Positions 60,651 to 64,000 of a DNA stretch of 64,000 nucleotides are shown piece by piece. Made by a program: the position numbers and the translations under genes. Within the stretch, counting starts at the first letter, position 1. Each line of letters begins with the position of its first letter. This DNA comes from Spirochaeta thermophila DSM 6192 (GTDB taxonomy: Bacteria; Spirochaetota; Spirochaetia; Winmispirales; Winmispiraceae), in NCBI RefSeq assembly GCF_000147075.1, contig NC_014484.1, positions 2,063,501 through 2,127,500 of the forward strand, read 5' to 3'. The notes beneath the pieces are model-generated. The model saw nothing but the letters and a program-made list of their open reading frames with translations, made no database searches and was not told the origin of the DNA.

Positions 60651-62114
60651 CTACCGCCGGGCCTCGCCACGGCCCGTGAATCCGCTCCGCACCAGGTCCA
60701 CCAGGTCGTACCCGGCCAGCGACCAGACCTCGAGCACCGCGAGGTTGTAGTCCACGGTGTGCTGAAAGGCCTCGAGCAGGGCCCTATCGAGGGCCAGCTT
60801 CTTCTCCTGTACCGCGTGCACCGTGGTGCGGCCTGCCTCGAGGTCGCGCTCCGCCACCTCCAACTCCATCCGGGCCGCCTCCACGAGCATGGCATCCACC
60901 TCCCGCTGGCGTTCGTATCTGGCGATCTTCCCCAGCAGGGAGGCGGCCCGCATACGCACCCCCGCCTGGACGGTCGCACACTCGGCCTCGGCCCGGCGGG
61001 CCCGTGCCTCCGCGGCCTCGATCCTGCCCGCCGCCGCCCCTCCATCGGCGAGCCTGAGGGAAAGCGAGACCGACCCCTGGAGCCCGGTGGTGTACTCATC
61101 CTCGTCCAGGCTCCGTGAGTGCGAGGCACCGAGACTCACCTCGATCGAAGGGGCGGCATCCCTCCGCACGAGCACCACCCCGGCCCGCTCGAGCCCCGCA
61201 GCCACGGATGCCCTCCGCACCTCGGGGGATCGGGCCACCACCTCCTCGACCGTGAGCCCGGGGGCGGGGAAGGGGGCGAGCTCTCCCTCCCCGGGGAACG
61301 CCGTGAGACCATAGGCCTCCTGCACGTACGAGGCGAACTCCCGGTAGACGGCCTCGGCCTCCTCGAAGGCGAGCTTCTCGCGCTCGGCCTCTGCCCTGCT
61401 CTGGAGGAGGGCCGTACGGGTCCACAGCCCGAGGGCCGACTCCCGCTCGATCCGCTCGGCCCGAGCCACCGTCGCCTTCATCCGTTCTTCGGCCAGCTGC
61501 CGCTGGTAGGCGAGCACGAGGAGGTGGAAGTAGTCTTCGGCCGCAGCACGTACGAGCTCGTTGCGGGCCGAGAGCGAGGAGAGGGCCGCTTCCTCCTCTC
61601 GGAGCCTGAGCTGATCCTGCACCGCCCTGAAGACCCCGGTCACGAGGGGCTGGGAGAGGGAAAGACCCGCGGTGAACGAGAGGGAACGGGCAGGCTCGAT
61701 CGAATAGCCGGGGAGCGAAGCCGCGGCCTCGGGCTCCACCTCCCCCACGTCACTGTAAGAGGAGCTCCCCTGAAGCGAGCCTGCGAGCGTCCCACCCGTG
61801 GGGAGGAGCTGGGAAGCCGTGAGTCCCACCCCTGGCACCACCGAAACCCGGTGACGAACATCCACCGGACCCAGTTCCTCCATCTCGGAGTGTGCCACCA
61901 CCTCGTCCTGCACCTCGAGCGGCACCGAAAGCCCCACGCCGGGCAGGAGCGAGGCCCGCTGCTCCCTCAAGGCCGCTTCCCGGGCCGCCTGCGCAGCCTC
62001 GAGTGCCTCACCCTGGGACGAAGCGAGGGCGGCCTCGAGAAAGGACCGGAACCCGTCCGCCCGGACAGCCCCCGGGAGGAGCAGGAGCAGGAGAAAGGGA
62101 ACCCCTCTCCTCAT
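60651..62114 (-). CDS. TolC-family outer-membrane efflux protein
   Basis: A 487-residue exported protein with a signal peptide (MRRGVPFLLLLLLPGAVRA) and two repeats of helical OEP domains. The long Ala/Glu/Arg-rich coiled coils at ~185-270 and ~370-450 and the intervening strands GLSLSQPLVTGVF and GLQGSVSLSLRLADGG are typical. It provides the outer-membrane duct for the downstream adaptor and ABC exporter. Its start overlaps the Yip1 gene stop by 4 bp (ATGA); the adaptor follows after 40 bp. Confidence 0.87.
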   Translation of the reverse strand: MRRGVPFLLLLLLPGAVRADGFRSFLEAALASSQGEALEAAQAAREAALREQRASLLPGVGLSVPLEVQDEVVAHSEMEELGPVDVRHRVSVVPGVGLTASQLLPTGGTLAGSLQGSSSYSDVGEVEPEAAASLPGYSIEPARSLSFTAGLSLSQPLVTGVFRAVQDQLRLREEEAALSSLSARNELVRAAAEDYFHLLVLAYQRQLAEERMKATVARAERIERESALGLWTRTALLQSRAEAEREKLAFEEAEAVYREFASYVQEAYGLTAFPGEGELAPFPAPGLTVEEVVARSPEVRRASVAAGLERAGVVLVRRDAAPSIEVSLGASHSRSLDEDEYTTGLQGSVSLSLRLADGGAAAGRIEAAEARARRAEAECATVQAGVRMRAASLLGKIARYERQREVDAMLVEAARMELEVAERDLEAGRTTVHAVQEKKLALDRALLEAFQHTVDYNLAVLEVWSLAGYDLVDLVRSGFTGRGEARR

Positions 62115-62875
62115 ACCGCGCCCGGCACGAACAACACCGGCACCACCGAGAAGGCCACGAAGACCACGTAGAAGAGCACCGTCACGAGCACGGCCTTTCT
62201 CCGGGGCACTCCCACACTTGAGACGAGTCCTGCGTAGAGGAGCACCAGGTAGAGGATGGAAAAGATGTCCGTGGCCGCATTGACGAGGGCGTACCCCACG
62301 TGCCCCAGGTCGGAAGGCGTGAGGACCGCGGCCAGACTCAGTGGGGGCTGGAGGGCGTACCCGAGATCGAGCGAGGTGCGCACGTTCCGGAAAAGGGCAT
62401 ACGGATCGGCGCTCACCACCAGGATCTCCCTGATGAGGCTCCCCAGGAGGAGCACGGGATAGGCGAAGACCCCCACCGCATAGGCGTGCCTGAACCGAAC
62501 CGCCACTCCCCCCACGCGCGCCCCCACCCAGACGAGGACCCCCACGAGGAGGAGCCCTACGACCACGCTGATTCCGCTCCCCACCACGCTCGAGACGATG
62601 GACCACGTGCGTATCCCCGGGGAGGAGAGCTGCTGCTCCATCTGCGAGACCTGGGCCTCGGAAAGCTCCTGACCCATGGCCTCGAGGGTCTGCACCTGCA
62701 TCCTCACCAGGGCCTCCTGGTAGGCGGGGTGCGTCATCACCGGCACCAGGAGCGCCGTGATCACCATGGCGAGGAGGGCACACATCAGGGTGGGCATCCC
62801 CACCTTTGTCCCGACCGAGACGTCCTTGAATCCGTTGAAGGGATCGAAGAGCACCTGTTTCCACGTCTTCCACAT
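62111..62875 (-). CDS. Yip1-family integral membrane protein
   Basis: A 254-residue protein with about five TM helices after a short N-terminal cytoplasmic part that carries WKQVLFDPFNGFKDVSVG, the entry motif of the Yip1 domain. A helical, Gln/Glu-rich loop (~55-85) separates the first and second membrane segments. It heads the export operon, with GGAG 6-7 nt upstream of its ATG, and is coupled to the TolC gene. Its biochemical role is not known; a helper in assembling the exporter is inferred from context. Confidence 0.8.
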   Translation of the reverse strand: MWKTWKQVLFDPFNGFKDVSVGTKVGMPTLMCALLAMVITALLVPVMTHPAYQEALVRMQVQTLEAMGQELSEAQVSQMEQQLSSPGIRTWSIVSSVVGSGISVVVGLLLVGVLVWVGARVGGVAVRFRHAYAVGVFAYPVLLLGSLIREILVVSADPYALFRNVRTSLDLGYALQPPLSLAAVLTPSDLGHVGYALVNAATDIFSILYLVLLYAGLVSSVGVPRRKAVLVTVLFYVVFVAFSVVPVLFVPGAV

Positions 62876-62918
62876 GGTCCGCTCCTTTTGTGTTCTACCA
62901 AGCTATGACAGTATATCA

Positions 62919-62947
62919 AATCTACCACGGGAACGCCGTCCCGTCAA
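62919..62947 (-). promoter_or_regulatory. Promoter of the export operon
   Basis: TTGACG (62942-62947), 17 bp, TAGATT (62919-62924) on the minus strand. Predicted start ~62912; the leader (~37 nt) has a normal ribosome site. A second -10-like TATACT lies just downstream (62910-62915). Confidence 0.5.
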
Positions 62948-62994
62948 GGGATCGGCACTAGTCTCTTCCCGTTGGGTGATCCTGTCAACTTCCC

Positions 62995-63023
62995 TTGTCA
63001 GGGACCTCCAGGTGCACTATGCT
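62995..63023 (+). promoter_or_regulatory. Promoter of the LytS-like sensor gene
   Basis: TTGTCA (62995-63000), 17 bp, TATGCT (63018-63023). Predicted start 63030, immediately before the AAAGGAGG ribosome site; the leader is about 13 nt. Confidence 0.65.
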
Positions 63024-63042
63024 TGTACTAAAGGAGGCCTCC

Positions 63043-64000
63043 GTGTCCTTCCTCCAGGAGGTGATCTTCAACCTCGCCCTCATCCTTGGCCTCACGGGGC
63101 TCTCCGAGCTCCTCGCCCGCCGCTGGCTTCCCCGACACCCCTCGGGGAAGGTCGTCCAGGGCCTCCTCTTCGGCGCCGTCACCCTGGTGGGCATGACCTT
63201 TCCCGCGCACCTCGCCCCCGGTGTCATCTTCGACGGCCGCTCGGTCCTCATCAGCCTCTGCGCCTTCCTCATGGGCCCCCTCTCCGGCGCCCTCGCCGCC
63301 GTGCCCGCCGCGGTCTATCGAGTCATCCTCGGAGGGCCGGGAGCCCCCACCGGCGTGCTCGTCATCCTCTCCTCCTACCTCCTGGGCACACTGGGACGGG
63401 GTCTCGTCAGGAGGTACCACTTCCCCTACTCCCTCGCCTCCATAGGTATCCTGGCCCTGGCCGTGCACGTGGTGATGCTCCTCCTCATGTTCACCCTCCC
63501 GAAACCGCTCGTGTACCCCACCATCGGCGCCATCTGGGAGGCGGTGCTCCTCGCCTATCCGCTCGCGGAACTCGCAACGGGCGCCATCCTCCTCGACCAC
63601 CTCCTGGTCCGAAAGTCCACACACGAGGCGAAGGCGGCACTCACCCTCCAGCTCACCACCCTCAAGAGCATAGGGGATGCGGTGATCGTCACCGATCCGG
63701 AGGGGAGGGTCCTCTTCCTCAACCCTGTGGCCGAACGTCTCACGGGCTGGTCCACCGGGGAGGCCGTGGGGAGACCCATCGACGAGGTCTTCGTCATCGT
63801 GAACGAGGAGACGGGCGAGGCCGCCCCGTCGCCCGTGAAGCGTGTGCTCGAAGAGGGAGTGGTGGTGGGGCTCGCCAACCACACCGTGCTCCTCTCCCGG
63901 GACGGCACCACCATCCCCATCGCCGACAGCGGGGCACCCATCCGCACCGAAGAGGGAACGATCCTGGGCGTGGTCCTGGTCTTCAAGGACCAGAGTGCGG
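63043..64000 (+). CDS. LytS-type membrane sensor with PAS domain, incomplete at the right edge
   Basis: 319 codons are visible with no stop. The N-terminal ~175 residues are a 5TM-5TMR_LYT sensor: PGVIFDGRSVLISLCAFLMG and the Gly/Pro-rich VYRVILGGPGAPTGVLVIL are characteristic. A PAS domain follows at ~200-310 (SIGDAVIVTDPEGRVLFLNP, then GVVLVFKDQSA). The output, probably GGDEF or histidine kinase, lies outside. I chose the GTG at 63043 because AAAGGAGG is 5 nt upstream; the in-frame ATG at 63019 is part of the -10 element and should not be transcribed. Confidence 0.83.
   Translation, partial: MSFLQEVIFNLALILGLTGLSELLARRWLPRHPSGKVVQGLLFGAVTLVGMTFPAHLAPGVIFDGRSVLISLCAFLMGPLSGALAAVPAAVYRVILGGPGAPTGVLVILSSYLLGTLGRGLVRRYHFPYSLASIGILALAVHVVMLLLMFTLPKPLVYPTIGAIWEAVLLAYPLAELATGAILLDHLLVRKSTHEAKAALTLQLTTLKSIGDAVIVTDPEGRVLFLNPVAERLTGWSTGEAVGRPIDEVFVIVNEETGEAAPSPVKRVLEEGVVVGLANHTVLLSRDGTTIPIADSGAPIRTEEGTILGVVLVFKDQSA

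Overview
The window is about 62% G+C, densely packed and entirely chromosomal in character: roughly 54 protein genes, no rRNA, tRNA, CRISPR array, phage or insertion sequence that I can see. Several features point to a free-living, saccharolytic spirochaete, most likely a thermophile of the Spirochaeta (Winmispira) thermophila type. They are a mitochondrial-EFG1-like elongation factor G, a CarD-ispD-ispF operon, BMP-type nucleoside and LplABC-type sugar importers, a lipoprotein GH10 xylanase, a large cytoplasmic GH2 glycosidase and many periplasmic or outer-membrane proteins. The species assignment is inference; no database was consulted.

Layout. 0-2.4 kb: RNA methyltransferase, Fur/PerR regulator and Dps with a PerR-like box over its promoter. 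2.4-9.8 kb: divergent sugar unit, with an LplB-LplC-solute-binding-protein importer on the minus strand and a GH2 glycosidase on the plus strand. 9.8-14 kb: an unknown coiled-coil protein, a DAHP synthase-prephenate dehydratase fusion and a lytic transglycosylase lipoprotein. 14-18.2 kb: xylanase behind a perfect 28-bp palindrome, an orphan receiver protein followed by an orphan oligopeptide-binding protein, and a VTT-family membrane protein. 18.2-23.7 kb: carD-ispD-ispF, a KaiC/RecA-like ATPase, EF-G and a CBS-pair protein. 23.7-28.4 kb: branched-chain amino-acid importer livJHMGF. 28.7-34 kb: purine-type phosphoribosyltransferase convergent with a BMP-family nucleoside importer. 34-39.2 kb: an alpha/beta hydrolase lacking its catalytic serine, an outer-membrane-like protein and a thiamin-precursor importer (binding protein, permease, ATPase, small thiamin-binding protein). 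39.3-46.8 kb: diguanylate cyclase with a degenerate EAL domain, asd, an M30-type metallopeptidase lipoprotein and small outer-membrane-like proteins. 47-56.1 kb: SH3 lipoprotein, ABC-F ATPase, exoA, rhomboid, prfA-prmC-rel and thiol peroxidase. 56.1-62.9 kb: a Yip1-TolC-MacA-MacB-type export operon with two different permeases. 63-64 kb: start of a LytS-like membrane sensor that runs off the right edge.

The most interesting pattern is in the promoters. About a dozen first genes have a good sigma70-type -35/-10 pair (TTGNNN, usually 17 bp, then TANNNT-like) placed so that the predicted transcription start is 0-4 nt before the start codon, and nearly all of these lack a usable Shine-Dalgarno sequence. 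Other genes (dps, xylanase, livJ, bmp, tpx, internal operon genes) have ordinary leaders with strong ribosome sites. The genome therefore seems to use two initiation classes, with leaderless mRNAs for asd, exoA, carD, the AroF-PheA fusion, the diguanylate cyclase and an importer operon. A second recurring theme is a GC-rich hairpin immediately after each first-position binding-protein gene in the liv, bmp and thiamin importers. This would let the binding protein be made in excess over the membrane components.
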